A stretch of 64,000 nucleotides of DNA, from assembly GCA_009801085.1 (NCBI GenBank), contig VNWV01000051.1, positions 1-64,000 on the forward strand. Reading direction: 5' to 3'. Numbering within the stretch: the first letter of the stretch is position 1; every line of letters starts with the position of its first letter. Below the pieces are notes generated by a model that did not search any database, had not been told where the DNA came from, and worked only from the letters and a program-made list of their open reading frames with translations. The stretch comes from Lasiodiplodia sp. COLG20. Lineage: Eukaryota; Ascomycota; Dothideomycetes; Botryosphaeriales; Botryosphaeriaceae. This document shows, in pieces, positions 63,458-64,000 of the stretch. Made by a program: the position numbers and the translations under genes.

Positions 63458-64000
63458 TTAAATTTTTTTTATATGTATAAGGGGTAAAAGACCCATATAC
63501 ATATAATTAGAAGAATCATAAGAATAAATCAATGTAGACACTGAGTAATGTAATCCATCTAAAATAGGACTAGGGTAAATTCCAAATAATACAGTTAAAA
63601 CTACTAAAGGCAACAGAATGAAAAACTCTCTTCTATTAAGATCAGCTATACTTGAACTAAAATGTTTAGATAAAGATCCTCCGAATACAATACGATTAAA
63701 CATGAACATAGTATATGCAGCTGATAATACAATAGAAGAACTGGCTAATGCCCCCAGAAGTGGCAGTCTTTCAAAAGTACCATATAAACTCATAAACTCT
63801 CCTACAAAATTTAGAGTTAAAGGAGTACCAGCATTACCTAAACAAAGAATAAAGAATATTACAGAGAAAACAGGCATAATTTGAGCTATACCTCTATAAT
63901 GAGTAATCAGTCTAGTATGAGTTCTATCATAAAGCACACCACCTGCACAAATAAATAAACCACTACTAACGAATCCGTGGGCTAACCCTAACAGAATAGA
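63458..64000 (-). CDS. nad4: NADH dehydrogenase subunit 4 (nad4), 3' part
   Basis: Complex I membrane subunit; the window ends inside the gene, so only the last 180 or so codons are present. Landmarks: SILLGLAHGFVSSGLFICAGG, ITHYRGIAQIMPVF, NAGTPLTLNFVGEFMSLYG, and DLNRREFFILLPLVVLTVLFGIYP (quoted in part). Stop TAA at 63458. The final residues (YMGLLPLIHIKKI) follow a stretch duplicated 2.2 kb downstream. Whether nad4 has introns cannot be seen. Confidence 0.95.
   Translation of the reverse strand, partial: SILLGLAHGFVSSGLFICAGGVLYDRTHTRLITHYRGIAQIMPVFSVIFFILCLGNAGTPLTLNFVGEFMSLYGTFERLPLLGALASSSIVLSAAYTMFMFNRIVFGGSLSKHFSSSIADLNRREFFILLPLVVLTVLFGIYPSPILDGLHYSVSTLIYSYDSSNYMYMGLLPLIHIKKI

Overview
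This window is part of a fungal mitochondrial genome, almost certainly from a filamentous ascomycete (Pezizomycotina). It shows TGA read as Trp throughout, a trnW with a UCA anticodon, AT-rich sequence, fungal atp6/8-type respiratory genes, group I introns with LAGLIDADG or GIY-YIG endonuclease genes, and the Pezizomycotina-like tRNA cluster downstream of rnl (M-T-M-L-E-A-F-L-Q-H-M). rps3 stands alone instead of sitting inside an rnl intron, and the DNA is inflated by short palindromic repeats, so an early-diverging or expanded lineage (for example Pezizales) is my guess, not a demonstrated placement. All recognised genes lie on the minus strand, so transcription runs from 64000 towards 1.

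In transcription order: nad4 (3' part; 5' part lies outside the window) with a displaced second copy of its 3' end; free-standing rps3; rns followed by a group II intron-like block, a dead GIY-YIG gene and a second copy of the rns 3' end; trnY, N, R(ACG), nad6, trnV, K, G, D, S(GCT), W, I, S(TGA), P; rnl with one group I intron; trnM, T, M, L(TAA), E, A, F, L(TAG), Q, H, M; cox3 (one intron) followed by two extra copies of its 3' end flanking an unknown broken ORF; trnC; a repeat zone with tRNA-like and hairpin elements; nad2 (one intron)-nad3; a decayed zone; atp9 (one intron); cob with no intron; trnR(TCT); cox1 (five introns) running in frame into cox2 (one intron); nad4L-nad5 (one large composite intron); a small ORF; atp6 (one intron). 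nad1, atp8 and most of nad4 are outside the window.

The genes encode complex I (nad2, 3, 4, 4L, 5, 6), complex III (cob), complex IV (cox1-3), ATP synthase (atp6, atp9), a ribosomal protein (rps3), both rRNAs and 25 recognisable tRNAs. The compact overlaps nad4L/nad5 and nad2/nad3 (one base each) are the usual co-transcribed pairs.

The accessory DNA is the most interesting part. Several genes (nad4, cox3, rns, trnG, trnL) have a second copy of their 3' end a short distance downstream, with a homing-endonuclease gene, an unknown ORF or repeats in between. This is the footprint expected of elements that insert near a gene's 3' end and bring a replacement end. The nad5 intron holds a nested structure: a GIY-YIG gene fused to a copy of the cox1 5' end is itself split by a LAGLIDADG gene fused to a copy of an atp6 5' end. 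cox1 and cox2 have no stop codon between them. A roughly 90-107 bp hairpin element with conserved internal loops and covarying stems occurs three times beside tRNA-like sequences. Families of GC-rich and AT-rich palindromes have spread through spacers, rnl, dead endonuclease genes and the rps3 reading frame. Exon boundaries were set by reading-frame continuity and the group I rule (5' exon ends in T, intron ends in G), not by transcript data.
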